In this document: piece by piece, positions 8,958 through 18,536 of the stretch
How positions within the stretch are numbered: the stretch's first letter is position 1
How the letters are laid out: each line of letters begins with the position of its first letter
Assembly: GCF_900636385.1 (NCBI RefSeq)
Contig: NZ_LR134269.1
Span: 1,550,001-1,614,000, forward strand
Direction: 5' to 3'
DNA: 64,000 nt
Source of the DNA: Staphylococcus warneri
GTDB taxonomy: Bacteria > Bacillota > Bacilli > Staphylococcales > Staphylococcaceae
Notes under the pieces: generated by a model
What the model was told of the DNA's origin: nothing
The model's input: the letters and a program-made list of their open reading frames with translations, nothing else
Database searches by the model: none
Program-made: the position numbers and the translations under genes

Positions 8958-10188
8958 GAGATGCATCTCCATTATCAGATGGAGATTCTGCTAATTCATC
9001 TGGAATCTCTTCATTTTGTTCAATCATATCAGCAAATAATCCATAAACATAGCTTTCTGGGTTGAATGGTTGTAAATCATCTAACTTCTCACCTAAACCT
9101 ACATATTTAACAGGTATTTTAAGTTCGTTTCTGATTGCTAATACGATACCACCTTTAGCAGTACCATCTAATTTAGTTAATACGATACCAGAAACATTCG
9201 TTACTTCTTTGAATGTACGAGCTTGTGATAATGCATTTTGACCTGTTGTAGCGTCTAAGCAAAGTAATGCTTCATGCGGTGCGTCTGGAACAGCTCTACC
9301 AATAACACGTTTTACTTTTTCTAATTCTTGCATTAAATTAGATTTATTTTGTAAACGACCTGCAGTATCACAAATTAAAATATCTACTTGTTTATTTTTA
9401 GCAGCATTGATTGCATCATACATTACAGCGGCTGGATCTGAACCTTCACTTTGACTTATAACTTCTACGCCAACTCGTTCTCCCCAAACTTTTAATTGTT
9501 CGATAGCACCTGCTCTAAATGTGTCACCTGCAGCAAGCATGACTTTTTTACCTTCCATTTTGTAACGGTAAGCTAATTTACCAATCGTCGTCGTTTTACC
9601 TACACCATTAACACCGACCATTAAAATAACATTTAAACGTCCATCTTCAAGATTCATTGCTTCTGATTTATCATCTTCTTGGTGATAAATTTCGACAATT
9701 TTTTCAACGATAACTTCACGTAAATCTTCTGTTTCTTGAATGTTACGACGTTGTGCTTCAGCACGAAGTTCTTCAGTTAATTGCATCACTGTATTAAAAC
9801 CAACATCGGCTGTAATTAACATCTCTTCTAATGCTTCGAAGAATTCTTCGTCAACTTTTCTATATCGCGCTATTAAATTATTTAACTGTTCTTGGAAATT
9901 TTCTCTAGATTTTTCTAAACCAGCTTTAAATTTCGCACCAATTTTTTGTGCTTCTATCTCTTCAAAGTCTTCAATCGAAATTAAGCCATCTTCATCAAAA
10001 TCCGCTTCACTTAATTTTCTAGGTTTCTTTTTAGGTTTATCTTCTTCTAGTTCATGTTGAGATGTATGTTGTTCCTCATCCATCTGTTTGGAAGGGTCAT
10101 CTGAAACCTCTTCACTAGATAATTCCTTTTCAATATCTTCTCCTCTTGGTCCTGAAAATTTATCTTTTAAGCGTTTAAAAAAGCTCAT
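8944..10188 (-). CDS. ftsY: Signal recognition particle receptor FtsY
   Basis: FtsY is the membrane-associated SRP receptor GTPase. Of its 414 residues, the first hundred or so form an acidic, charged A region rich in Glu, Asp and Lys. The NG domain follows, with [43 protein letters not shown], and the closing [15 protein letters not shown] motif typical of FtsY. A short acidic tail ends the protein. The start overlaps the smc stop by 4 bases and is preceded by a GGAGGAAG Shine-Dalgarno. Confidence 0.98.
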   Translation of the reverse strand: MSFFKRLKDKFSGPRGEDIEKELSSEEVSDDPSKQMDEEQHTSQHELEEDKPKKKPRKLSEADFDEDGLISIEDFEEIEAQKIGAKFKAGLEKSRENFQEQLNNLIARYRKVDEEFFEALEEMLITADVGFNTVMQLTEELRAEAQRRNIQETEDLREVIVEKIVEIYHQEDDKSEAMNLEDGRLNVILMVGVNGVGKTTTIGKLAYRYKMEGKKVMLAAGDTFRAGAIEQLKVWGERVGVEVISQSEGSDPAAVMYDAINAAKNKQVDILICDTAGRLQNKSNLMQELEKVKRVIGRAVPDAPHEALLCLDATTGQNALSQARTFKEVTNVSGIVLTKLDGTAKGGIVLAIRNELKIPVKYVGLGEKLDDLQPFNPESYVYGLFADMIEQNEEIPDELAESPSDNGDASHEPK

Positions 10189-13100
10189 GCTTCTTCCTCC
10201 TTCATAACCTCATCTATTGTATTTAGGTTAACACTCACTAACTTTGATACTCCTGATTCTTGCATTGTTACACCGTAAAGTCGATCTGAAAATTCCATCG
10301 TGCCTTTACGATGTGTAATAACGATAAATTGTGTTTGATCAGATAATTCATTGAGGTATTGTGCGTATCGAATCACATTGGCTTCATCAAGTGCCGCTTC
10401 TACCTCATCTAATATAACAAATGGTGCAGATCTTACTTTTAATATAGCAAATAATAAAGCAATTGCACTTAATGCGCGCTCTCCACCACTTAATAAAGAT
10501 AAATGTTGTAGTTTCTTACCTGGAGGTTGAACAATAATATCGACACCCGCTGCTAAATAATCATTTTCTGTTAATTGTAATTCAGCTTGCCCACCACCAA
10601 ATAGTTGTTTAAAGACATCACTAAAGTGACTTTGAACAGCATGGAACGTTTCTTTAAATCTGTCTTCTACTTCTTTATCCATTTCATTGATAATCTGTTC
10701 TAAAGTGGATTTAGCTTCTCTTAAATCTGTTCTTTGATCATTTAAAAATGTATATCGTTCATTTAATTCTTCAAATTGCTCAATCGCATTCAAATTAACA
10801 GGACCTAATTCGTCAATTGACATCTTAGTTAGTTTAACCTTTTTACGTAGCTGATCAATATCGTCTTCATTGTCATAGAGCGAACGTGCACGCTCAACAG
10901 TAAGTTGATATTCATCATTCAAATGATCAATCGCATGATTAATGAGTACATCTAATTTAGATTGATTAGCTTTAATATCTTGATAGTGATTTTCGATAGA
11001 TAATAAATCTTGATGACATTCTTGTAGCTTACTATCATTGTCTTCAATCATCTGATTTAAGTCAACTCGTTGTTGCTTCATTTGATCAAGTTGTTCATTT
11101 AATTCAGAGCGTGTTCGTTCTTTATCAGCAATTTGTGACTTGATTTTATCAAAAGCTTGTTCACCCATCATTTCATCTGAATTGAATAATTGAATTTTCT
11201 CTTTAACTGTATCAAGTTGTTGTTCTGTACTTTCCAATTGTTTATCTAAGCGTTCGATTTCTTGCTGTTGTCCTTTAATTCGTTCTTTGACAACTGCTAG
11301 ATCGGATTGCTTTTGATGTAATTGTTGCTGAGTTTGAGTCGTCGTTTCTTTTCCTTCTTTAGATAGCTTGGTATATTTTTCTATATCTTCTTCTAAATGT
11401 TTAAGTTGTGCTTGAATTTCTGAAAGATGATGCTGTTTTTGCTCAAGTGTTGCTTTACTTTTATCACTTTGATAACCATCATTTTTTTCAAATTCAAACT
11501 CTTCATGTTCATCTTTTAAATGCGTTTCTTGTTTCTTCAAACGATCAAGCTCTAACTCATAGCCATGTGCTTTTTCCTTTAAATTATTATAACTTTGACT
11601 TAACTCAAAGTATGTTTCACTTAACTTTTCAGATTGCGCTTGATGTGTTTGGAATTGTTTCTCAAACTCGTGTGTCTGCTTCTGATAATCTTTTAATTGG
11701 TGACGCATAGTTGTGAGCTCATCTTTTTGTGTTAAGATGCTTTTAGTTTTGCGGGCACCCCCACCAGTCATGGAACCACCTGGATTAACAACATCGCCTT
11801 CAAGTGTCACAATTCTTGTACGATAACGAATCGATCTTGCTAAATCATTCGCATGTTTTAAATCATCTACAATAATAGTATTACCTAGTAAATTTTCTAC
11901 GATATTTTTATATTTAGAAGATACTTTTACAGCATCTGAAGCAATGTTAACAAAGCCCTCAGAAGCTTGTGCTGTTGATTTAATATCTGTAGCCAAATAT
12001 CTAGGTTGAATAACATTTAAAGGTAGGAAAGTGGCACGCCCTAAACTACGTTGTTTTAAAAATTGTATCGCCTGACGACCATCTTTTTCATCTTCTACAA
12101 TGACATGTTGTAATGATGCGCCCAAAGCAGTTTCAATCGCTTGTGTTAATTGAGAAGGAACGTCTATAATTTCCGCAACTGCACCGTGAATACCATTTAA
12201 TTCTTTATCTTTAGCTTTAAGTATATGTTTAACACCATTAAAGAAGTAAGTGTAATCTTCTTCCTGAGTAGCGAGGCTATCAATTCGCGATTTTAACTTT
12301 TCATTATATCGATACGCTTGATACAATTTATTTTCGAATTCTGTTTGAAGTTGCTTTGATTCAGTTAATTGTTTTTCGATATTTTTAATTTGTTGTTCAG
12401 TATTATGCATGTCTTTCTGAACTTGTTGATATTCTTTATCGGTATTTGAAATATTATTTTGAATATCTTTTAATTGATTAAATGCTTCAACTAATCTGGA
12501 ATCTAAACGCGATTTTTTCGCTTCGTTTTCATTAATTGTATGTTCTAAAAAGCGTATATCATTATTGACATCTGATTGTTCGGACATTAACGTATAATAT
12601 TTATTTTTAATTTCTTCTAATTTCTCATCATGTTGTTCATCGGAAACATATAGCTTTGATTCTAACGCTTGTATCGTTTTATTTAATTCTTTTTGCTTTT
12701 GTTTTAGCTGGTCTAATGTTTGTATAGCTTGGTCTTTTTCGGATTTTAGATTGTCTAATTGAGACATTAAATTGTCTTGTTCTTCTTCAAACCTTGCATT
12801 TGTTTCAGATTGGTTCTTTTTTCTTTCCTCAAGCACATTAAGTTGACCAGAATACTTCTCAAATTCTTCAGTAGCTTTTACTAAATGATAATTTAATTGT
12901 TCTATATTTTGATCTAGTTCTTGTCTTTGACCTTTATACTTTTGTAACAATTGGTTAATTTGACTTTGTTCAGCCTCTTTATTCGCTTGCTTACTTTTTA
13001 AATCATTGAGTTGTTCATCTAACTGACCATTATCCTGTGTATATTGATCAATATCATGAACAGTCACAATCACATCGCTTTTTTTCATTTCAGATGACAA

Positions 13101-13754
13101 TTGTTTATATTCTTTGGCAATCGCTGCTTCCTCTTTTAAAGGTTCAACTCTTCCTTCTAAATCATAAAGAATATCCTCTACACGTGACAAATTATCTTCA
13201 GTTTGATCTAATTTTTGCACAGATTCTGCTTTCCGTTTTTTATATTTTAAAACGCCTGCTGATTCTTCAATAATCTGTCTACGATCAATCGGTTTAGCAT
13301 TTAAAATCTCATCCACTCTACCTTGAGATATGATTGAGAACGCTTCTTTACCTAAACCAGAATCTAAAAATAAATCAATGATATCTTTTAAACGAGCACG
13401 ATCATTATTTAAATAGTATTCACTTTCGCCACTTCTATAAAGACGTCGCGTAACCTCTACCACTTCTGCATCTATTTGTAATTTCTTTGAATGATTATCT
13501 AACTTTAATTTTACTTCTGCAAAATTTTGAGGTTTACGATGTTCAGCACCTGAAAAGATAATATCTTCCATTTTAGAACCACGAAGTGATTTCGCTGATT
13601 GTTCGCCTAATACCCATTTGATTGCATCCGTAATATTACTTTTACCGCTACCATTTGGACCAACAATAGCTGTTACGCCTTTATCAAACTGCACATCAGT
13701 ATGGTCTGCAAATGATTTAAATCCTACGGCGTCTATTGATTTTAAATAAACCAT
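10185..13754 (-). CDS. smc: Chromosome partition protein Smc
   Basis: Smc is the condensin ATPase that organises and segregates the chromosome together with ScpA and ScpB. The 1189-residue protein has the Walker A motif GPNGSGKSNITDAI near residue 32, a long coiled coil, a hinge in the middle third (near TQAIETALGASLQHVIV to VNPGGSMTGGGARK), a returning coiled coil, and a C-terminal head with the ABC signature LSGGERALSAIALL and Walker B FVILDEVEAALDEANV. The start at 13754 (MVYLKSIDAVGFKSF) is the family start and has AAGGAG 6 bases upstream. A frame six codons longer exists but looks unused. Upstream is rnc, the usual neighbour. Confidence 0.98.
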   Translation of the reverse strand: MVYLKSIDAVGFKSFADHTDVQFDKGVTAIVGPNGSGKSNITDAIKWVLGEQSAKSLRGSKMEDIIFSGAEHRKPQNFAEVKLKLDNHSKKLQIDAEVVEVTRRLYRSGESEYYLNNDRARLKDIIDLFLDSGLGKEAFSIISQGRVDEILNAKPIDRRQIIEESAGVLKYKKRKAESVQKLDQTEDNLSRVEDILYDLEGRVEPLKEEAAIAKEYKQLSSEMKKSDVIVTVHDIDQYTQDNGQLDEQLNDLKSKQANKEAEQSQINQLLQKYKGQRQELDQNIEQLNYHLVKATEEFEKYSGQLNVLEERKKNQSETNARFEEEQDNLMSQLDNLKSEKDQAIQTLDQLKQKQKELNKTIQALESKLYVSDEQHDEKLEEIKNKYYTLMSEQSDVNNDIRFLEHTINENEAKKSRLDSRLVEAFNQLKDIQNNISNTDKEYQQVQKDMHNTEQQIKNIEKQLTESKQLQTEFENKLYQAYRYNEKLKSRIDSLATQEEDYTYFFNGVKHILKAKDKELNGIHGAVAEIIDVPSQLTQAIETALGASLQHVIVEDEKDGRQAIQFLKQRSLGRATFLPLNVIQPRYLATDIKSTAQASEGFVNIASDAVKVSSKYKNIVENLLGNTIIVDDLKHANDLARSIRYRTRIVTLEGDVVNPGGSMTGGGARKTKSILTQKDELTTMRHQLKDYQKQTHEFEKQFQTHQAQSEKLSETYFELSQSYNNLKEKAHGYELELDRLKKQETHLKDEHEEFEFEKNDGYQSDKSKATLEQKQHHLSEIQAQLKHLEEDIEKYTKLSKEGKETTTQTQQQLHQKQSDLAVVKERIKGQQQEIERLDKQLESTEQQLDTVKEKIQLFNSDEMMGEQAFDKIKSQIADKERTRSELNEQLDQMKQQRVDLNQMIEDNDSKLQECHQDLLSIENHYQDIKANQSKLDVLINHAIDHLNDEYQLTVERARSLYDNEDDIDQLRKKVKLTKMSIDELGPVNLNAIEQFEELNERYTFLNDQRTDLREAKSTLEQIINEMDKEVEDRFKETFHAVQSHFSDVFKQLFGGGQAELQLTENDYLAAGVDIIVQPPGKKLQHLSLLSGGERALSAIALLFAILKVRSAPFVILDEVEAALDEANVIRYAQYLNELSDQTQFIVITHRKGTMEFSDRLYGVTMQESGVSKLVSVNLNTIDEVMKEEEA

Positions 13755-13854
13755 GTTATTCTCCTTATCCAAATCCTAGTTGATCCATATCTGTACAATC
13801 AACTTAATATATGATGCAAAGTTATTAACGTTACATCTTCCTTTAAAGTTTAAT

Positions 13855-13883
13855 CTTAATTGATATTAATGATTTCAATTAAG
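13855..13883 (-). other. Hairpin between rnc and smc
   Basis: A perfect 9-bp inverted repeat (CTTAATTGA at 13855-13863 with TCAATTAAG at 13875-13883) sits just past the rnc stop. No T tract follows on the minus strand, so it looks like an mRNA processing or stability element rather than a terminator. Confidence 0.5.
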
Positions 13884-13906
13884 ACGATATGTTAATTTAT
13901 AAATTA

Positions 13907-14635
13907 CTATTTATTCTTCATTTGTTTATAAGCACGTTCAGCTGCCTTTTGTTCAGACTCCTTCTTAGTTTTACCTTGTCCTTCTGCAACAGCTTGCTTT
14001 TCTAAAATAACTTCTGATGTGAATAAACGGTGGTGTGCTGGACCTTCTTCTTTGATTAAGCGATAAGTAACATCACCTTTATTTTGTCTGTGCACAAATT
14101 CTTGGAACTGTGTTTTAAAATCGACTACACCATCTAATTCATCATCTTCTACATATGGGAATATAATTTTTTCTGCAAAGTCCCACACTATATCTAATCC
14201 TTGATCTAAATATAAGGCGCCAACGAATGCTTCAAATGCATCAGAAATAAGTGAAGGTCGTGTTCTACCACCTGTCTTCTCTTCACCTTTTCCTAATAAA
14301 ATCAGCTCATTTAACTTTATTTTATTTGCAAATATTACAAGTGAAGGCTCACATACGATAGTTGCTCTCATCTTTGTTAAATTACCCTCAGGTAAATCTG
14401 GGTGTTTATCAAATAGATAACGTGAGACCGTCAATTCTAATACCGCATCACCTAAAAATTCTAATCTTTCATTATGGTCTAAGCGATCCATATTAAAATC
14501 ATTAATAAAGCTAGAATGAGAAAATGCCTGTTGGTACAATTCTATATTATTATATTCAAAACCTAGTTCATGCATTTTCTGTGCAAATTGCTCTCGAAAA
14601 CGGTTAATCATTTCTGTCTTTTTATGATTGGTCAT
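13907..14635 (-). CDS. rnc: Ribonuclease III
   Basis: RNase III cuts double-stranded RNA, matures rRNA precursors, and in staphylococci takes part in antisense RNA turnover. The 242-residue protein has the catalytic signature [20 protein letters not shown], the second acidic motif [16 protein letters not shown], and a C-terminal double-stranded RNA-binding domain ([13 protein letters not shown]... to [15 protein letters not shown]). The N-terminus is an extended charged stretch as in other staphylococci. An AAGGAGG Shine-Dalgarno precedes the ATG. It is first in the rnc-smc-ftsY-ylxM-ffh series. Confidence 0.98.
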   Translation of the reverse strand: MTNHKKTEMINRFREQFAQKMHELGFEYNNIELYQQAFSHSSFINDFNMDRLDHNERLEFLGDAVLELTVSRYLFDKHPDLPEGNLTKMRATIVCEPSLVIFANKIKLNELILLGKGEEKTGGRTRPSLISDAFEAFVGALYLDQGLDIVWDFAEKIIFPYVEDDELDGVVDFKTQFQEFVHRQNKGDVTYRLIKEEGPAHHRLFTSEVILEKQAVAEGQGKTKKESEQKAAERAYKQMKNK

Positions 14636-14700
14636 TAAATATACCTCCTTAATTTATGATATGTTAACTCTAATTTTACGTGAAATCGCACCAAAACAAA

Positions 14701-14736
14701 AGAAAAAATCTGAGCCGACACAATGACGACTCAGAT
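14701..14736 (-). terminator. Rho-independent terminator of acpP
   Basis: ATCTGAG (14708-14714) pairs with CTCAGAT (14730-14736), extended by a CG/CG pair past one-base bulges. TTTTTTCTTTT follows on the minus strand. Confidence 0.9.
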
Positions 14737-14745
14737 ATAGGTTTA

Positions 14746-14979
14746 TTATTTTTCAAGACTATTGATATACTTAACAGCATCACCAACAGTGTTGATTTTT
14801 TCAGCTTCTTCATCTGGAATTTCAGTACCAAATTCATCTTCTAATTCCATTACTAATTCAGCGATATCAAGTGAGTCAGCGCCTAAATCATCTTTGAAAG
14901 ATGCATCTTCAGTTACTTTATCAGCATCAACACCTAAACGGTCAACGATGATATCCTTTACTTTATCGAAGTTTTCCAC
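14746..14979 (-). CDS. acpP: Acyl carrier protein
   Basis: AcpP carries growing acyl chains on 4'-phosphopantetheine for the type II fatty acid synthase and supplies acyl groups to the PlsX phospholipid route. The 77-residue acidic protein has the attachment motif [11 protein letters not shown] with Ser36 as the modified residue. The start codon is GTG (14979) with a strong AAAGGAGGTG Shine-Dalgarno. A gap of about 210 bases containing a repeat element and a separate -10 box lies between fabG and acpP, so acpP probably has its own promoter besides readthrough from the fab operon. Confidence 0.98.
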   Translation of the reverse strand: MENFDKVKDIIVDRLGVDADKVTEDASFKDDLGADSLDIAELVMELEDEFGTEIPDEEAEKINTVGDAVKYINSLEK

Positions 14980-15017
14980 GTCGATTCACCTCCTTTAAAA
15001 GCGTCTATCCATAGACT

Positions 15018-15023
15018 ATTATA
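15018..15023 (-). promoter_or_regulatory. Probable -10 box of an acpP promoter
   Basis: A consensus TATAAT lies on the minus strand 38 bases upstream of acpP. The -35 region at 17-base spacing (TTTTAT) is weak, so the call rests mainly on the -10 box and the position. Confidence 0.5.
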
Positions 15024-15063
15024 TTTTCCCATTTTAGAATATAAAATACAAGTAGAATTTGGT

Positions 15064-15160
15064 TGCAAGACAGAAATTCTATAGATTTCGTTGTCTTGCA
15101 CCCGCAAGGTTGACTAGTTCAATCATGGCTTTTGACATGAGTGGACAGTCAACTGCTAGA
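15064..15160. repeat. Dispersed intergenic repeat, copy 2
   Basis: Same architecture as the element at 6955-7063: TGCAAGACA (15064-15072) with TGTCTTGCA (15092-15100), linker CCCGCAAGG, then GTTGACT (15109-15115) with AGTCAAC (15147-15153) and a closing CTGC. Compared with copy 1, the arm bases differ but pairing is kept on both sides. Confidence 0.85.
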
Positions 15161-15191
15161 TCCTGTACATTCGCAACATGTAGGTATTCTC

Positions 15192-15926
15192 CTACATGTA
15201 CATACCGCCATTTACATGAATCGTTTGACCAGTAATGTATTTTGCTTTTTCTGAAGCTAAGAATGCAACAGTATGAGCGATATCCGTATCTTCACCAAAA
15301 CGTGATAAAGGAATTTGATCTAACATTTGTTCTTTCAACTCATCACTTAAAGCATCAGTCATATCAGAAACAATAAAACCAGGTGCAACAGCATTTACAG
15401 TAATCCCTCGTGATGCTAATTCACGTGCAGCAGATTTAGTTAATCCTACCACACCTGCTTTAGTAGCTACATAGTTCGCTTGGCCTGGATTACCAACCGC
15501 TCCTACTACGCTTGATAAATTAATAATTGAACCACTACGTTGTCTTAACATTTGAGGCGTAACCTTTTGGATACAATTGAATACACCTTTTAAGTTAGTA
15601 TCAATCACATCATCCCATTCTTGTTCTTTCATACGCATTAATAAATTATCACGTGTAATACCTGCATTATTAACTAATACATCAATAGAACCAAATTGAC
15701 TCACAACTTCTTTAATCATTGCTTTTACTTCGTCACCGTTAGCAACATTCGCTTGAATCGCAAAGCTTTCGACACCTTTTTCTTTAATTTCTGAAACGAC
15801 TGCCTCTGCTTTATCTTGGTTACCTGCATAATTGACTGCAACATTATAACCTTCTTCAGCTAATTGAATTGCAATACTACGACCAATACCTCGTGAAGCC
15901 CCTGTTACTAAAGCATTTTTAGCCAT
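15192..15926 (-). CDS. fabG: 3-oxoacyl-[acyl-carrier-protein] reductase FabG
   Basis: FabG carries out the NADPH-dependent reduction of beta-ketoacyl-ACP in each round of fatty acid elongation. The 244-residue protein is a classical short-chain dehydrogenase: cofactor motif TGASRGIG (residues 8-15), NNAG near 86-89, and catalytic Ser139, Tyr152 and Lys156 (YVATK). It ends with the usual [14 protein letters not shown]. The start overlaps the fabD stop by one base (TAATG). It belongs to the fapR-plsX-fabD-fabG group, so repression by FapR is expected. Confidence 0.98.
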   Translation of the reverse strand: MAKNALVTGASRGIGRSIAIQLAEEGYNVAVNYAGNQDKAEAVVSEIKEKGVESFAIQANVANGDEVKAMIKEVVSQFGSIDVLVNNAGITRDNLLMRMKEQEWDDVIDTNLKGVFNCIQKVTPQMLRQRSGSIINLSSVVGAVGNPGQANYVATKAGVVGLTKSAARELASRGITVNAVAPGFIVSDMTDALSDELKEQMLDQIPLSRFGEDTDIAHTVAFLASEKAKYITGQTIHVNGGMYM

Positions 15927-16846
15927 TATTCATTCCATCCTTTCACATCTTCAAGTGTTTGAATTGATGTTAATTTTACGTCTCTATTAATTTTTTTAAT
16001 TAAACCAGATAATACTTTTCCTGGACCAATTTCAATAAAGTGATCCACACCTTGTTCGATTAACCATTCAGTTGATTTGATAAATTGAACTGGTGAGTAT
16101 AATTGTTTTACCATATGGTATTTGATAACCTCAGCATCCGTTTCGCCTTCAGCATTGTAATTTTGAACGACTGGAAACTTAGCATCATGCCATTCAAATT
16201 GATTAATATATGCCGCAAAATCTTCTTCTATAACATTCATCATTGAAGAATGGAACGGTCCAGAAACAGCTAATGGTAATACACGTTTTGCACCTAATGA
16301 TTTACCTTTTTCAACTAATTCATCAATTAATGTTTTATGACCTGAGACAACGATTTGACCAGGTGAATTTATATTAGCTGGTTCAATTAATTGGTCTTCT
16401 GTTGATAAATCTTTACAAATTTTATCAACGTCATCAAAGTCTAAACCTAAAACAGCAGCCATACTACCTACACCATTAGGGAATGCTTGTGCCATAAGCT
16501 CACCACGTTTACGAACAATCTTAACGGCATCTTCAAATGATAAAACACCGCTTGCCACTAAACTTGAATATTCACCTAAACTATGACCCATAGTATAATC
16601 TGCATCGATATGATTTAAAGCTTCTAATAATGCAATACTGTGCGTTAATAAAGCTGGTTGTGTATTTTCAGTTTCACCTAATTTACCTTCTTCATCTGTA
16701 AACATAGTTTCCAATAAATCAAAATCTACTGATTCTTGTGCTTTATTTAATACTTCTGTAGCTTTTCCATCTACATTATATAAATCTTGTGCCATTCCGA
16801 CTTTTTGTGCACCTTGACCTGGGAAAATAATTGCTGTTTTACCCAT
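15926..16846 (-). CDS. fabD: Malonyl-CoA:ACP transacylase FabD
   Basis: FabD moves the malonyl group from CoA to ACP, producing the extender unit for fatty acid synthesis. The 306-residue protein begins with FPGQGAQ, has the active-site [10 protein letters not shown] motif with nucleophile Ser89, and the catalytic His in [11 protein letters not shown] near residue 200. It ends with [14 protein letters not shown]. The ATG at 16846 has an AGGTGG Shine-Dalgarno 5 bases upstream and is preferred over a GTG three codons earlier that has none. It overlaps plsX by 8 bases. Confidence 0.97.
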   Translation of the reverse strand: MGKTAIIFPGQGAQKVGMAQDLYNVDGKATEVLNKAQESVDFDLLETMFTDEEGKLGETENTQPALLTHSIALLEALNHIDADYTMGHSLGEYSSLVASGVLSFEDAVKIVRKRGELMAQAFPNGVGSMAAVLGLDFDDVDKICKDLSTEDQLIEPANINSPGQIVVSGHKTLIDELVEKGKSLGAKRVLPLAVSGPFHSSMMNVIEEDFAAYINQFEWHDAKFPVVQNYNAEGETDAEVIKYHMVKQLYSPVQFIKSTEWLIEQGVDHFIEIGPGKVLSGLIKKINRDVKLTSIQTLEDVKGWNE

Positions 16847-17825
16847 TAGTTCCACCTACCGTTTCTCTCATTGTTTGTACAATTTGTTGTTCTCCCGCAA
16901 TTTTAGCCTGACGGATAGCTGAATAAAACGCTTTAGCATTTGAACTTCCATGTGCTTTAACAACTGTACCATCTAAACCTAATAATACTGAACCACCATA
17001 CTCTGAGTAATCCATTTTTTGAGAGAATTGATTTAAGTCTTTTTTTAGTACTAAGGCAGCTATTTTATTTTTGAAGCTACTAAGTAATGTTTCTTTTAAC
17101 ATTTTACCAATTGATTTAGCAGTACCCTCTAAGTTCTTAAGAACCATATTTCCTGTAAAACCATCTGTAACGACGACGTCTACGTTACCATCCATTAAAG
17201 TTTTTGCTTCAACATTACCAGTAAAATTAAAGTCATTTTGCGCTTCCATTAACTCATAAGTTTTCTTAGTTAACGTATTACCTTTAGCTGCTTCTGTACC
17301 AATATTCAATAATGAGACTGATGGTTGTTTGATACCTCTAATTTTTTGTGCATAGATATTACCCAACTGTGCATATTGTAATAAATGTTCTGGTTTAGCA
17401 TCTGCATTAGCACCTACGTCTAAGAATACAAACCCTTTACCATCTATCGTAGGTAAAGTAACCACTAGTGCTGGTCTTGATACACCTTTAATACGTCCAA
17501 CAATGAATAAACCTGCTGACATTAATGCACCTGTATTACCAGCTGATACACATCCATCCGCTTCACCAGATTTAACTGCTTCGGCCATTTTAACCATTGA
17601 ACTATCTTTTTTACGTTTAATTGCACGTACTGGTTCATCTTCCATTTCGATTTTTTCAGTGCAATGTCTAAAATCGATGCGTCCATGATTTAATGTATAT
17701 TGCTCTTGATCACCGAATAAGATGATTTCTAAATCTTTAAAATCGTCAACAGCTTTTTTAACAGCTTCAAGTACGATTCCAGGTGCGTCATCTCCGCCCA
17801 TCATATCTACTGCAATTTTAACCAT
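16839..17825 (-). CDS. plsX: Phosphate acyltransferase PlsX
   Basis: PlsX turns acyl-ACP and phosphate into acyl-phosphate, the donor used by PlsY to start phospholipid synthesis. The 328-residue length is typical. The N-terminus reads [15 protein letters not shown], the family signature. Further conserved segments are [37 protein letters not shown] and [14 protein letters not shown]. It overlaps fapR by 8 bases and fabD by 8 bases, so the genes are tightly coupled. The gene order matches other Firmicutes. Confidence 0.98.
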   Translation of the reverse strand: MVKIAVDMMGGDDAPGIVLEAVKKAVDDFKDLEIILFGDQEQYTLNHGRIDFRHCTEKIEMEDEPVRAIKRKKDSSMVKMAEAVKSGEADGCVSAGNTGALMSAGLFIVGRIKGVSRPALVVTLPTIDGKGFVFLDVGANADAKPEHLLQYAQLGNIYAQKIRGIKQPSVSLLNIGTEAAKGNTLTKKTYELMEAQNDFNFTGNVEAKTLMDGNVDVVVTDGFTGNMVLKNLEGTAKSIGKMLKETLLSSFKNKIAALVLKKDLNQFSQKMDYSEYGGSVLLGLDGTVVKAHGSSNAKAFYSAIRQAKIAGEQQIVQTMRETVGGTNG

Positions 17826-18387
17826 TTAATTCATCCTCACTTATATAGAACATTTTAAATTTACCATTAAAAACTAATTTATCTTTCACATAAGAATTTA
17901 CTTCTATTAAATAATGTTTGTTCGTTTGATTGATTACGTTTGCTACTGCTTTCACTGTATCATTTAATTTAACTTTATCCAGAAATTTAACATCGCTTTC
18001 TTGTGTTAAAACCGTCGGATTATGTATAAGTGCGACACACAAGGAATTTGCCTGTGCAAATAAAACGTGGCCACGCGCAATTTGTGATTTAGAGAAAACG
18101 GAATCGCTTGTAATTTCAATCATCGAAGTAGCTGTATCATTGGGTTTCAATTGAACTAAATCACCTATAATTTCATTAGCCTCAATCGATTTAATTTGAT
18201 CATAATTATGTTCTGCTACTAATTTTACTCGTTTTCTTAATTCTGGAATATTCAGATGTGTTCGATCAAGTCGAATTGTTTGAATACTCACTTGGAACAT
18301 TTCACACAGTTCATTGTCTGTGATAAAGGGGTTGTTTTCAATGGCTTGCTGAATCGCCTGTCTACGTTCATTTTTCTTTAATTTCAC
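17818..18387 (-). CDS. fapR: Transcription factor FapR, fatty acid and phospholipid repressor
   Basis: FapR represses fatty acid and phospholipid genes and is released from DNA by malonyl-CoA. The N-terminal helix-turn-helix covers [20 protein letters not shown] with the recognition segment [15 protein letters not shown]. The C-terminal hotdog domain (about residues 80-185) contains [20 protein letters not shown], the effector pocket region. I choose the GTG at 18387 (189 residues): AGGGG lies 7 bases upstream and VKLKKNERR matches the family start. An ATG five codons upstream and a longer frame lack a Shine-Dalgarno. A FapR operator lies just upstream, so autoregulation is expected. Confidence 0.95.
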   Translation of the reverse strand: MKLKKNERRQAIQQAIENNPFITDNELCEMFQVSIQTIRLDRTHLNIPELRKRVKLVAEHNYDQIKSIEANEIIGDLVQLKPNDTATSMIEITSDSVFSKSQIARGHVLFAQANSLCVALIHNPTVLTQESDVKFLDKVKLNDTVKAVANVINQTNKHYLIEVNSYVKDKLVFNGKFKMFYISEDELNG

Positions 18388-18403
18388 TTTCTCACCCCTC
18401 ATT

Positions 18404-18420
18404 TTAGTACCAAGTCTTAA
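18404..18420 (-). promoter_or_regulatory. FapR operator
   Basis: The 17-base TTAGTACCAAGTCTTAA closely matches the FapR operator known from Bacillus and Staphylococcus (inverted TTAGTAC/GTnnTAA halves). It lies between the putative -10 box and the fapR start, where bound repressor would block transcription. Confidence 0.85.
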
Positions 18421-18433
18421 ACATTCCTCACAT

Positions 18434-18463
18434 ATCATAACACTTTCTATTTCAATCCCTCAA
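18434..18463 (-). promoter_or_regulatory. Probable promoter of the fapR-plsX-fabD-fabG operon
   Basis: On the minus strand TTGAGG (18463-18458) and TATGAT (18439-18434) are separated by 18 bases. The FapR operator begins about 14 bases downstream of the -10 box, covering the likely start of transcription. Confidence 0.6.
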
Positions 18464-18536
18464 CAATTAACTATAATACATATATAAATTTATTTATTGC
18501 TAATTAAATTCCTCATTTTTGAAAGGAAGAATTCTA

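Noticed and set aside
9740..10060. 106-codon frame antisense to ftsY
   Set aside because: Ser-rich translation typical of the complement of Glu/Lys-coding sequence; no ribosome binding site.
10185..13772. Longer smc start six codons upstream
   Set aside because: The extra codons lie over the AAGGAG that serves the ATG at 13754, and the shorter form has the normal family N-terminus.
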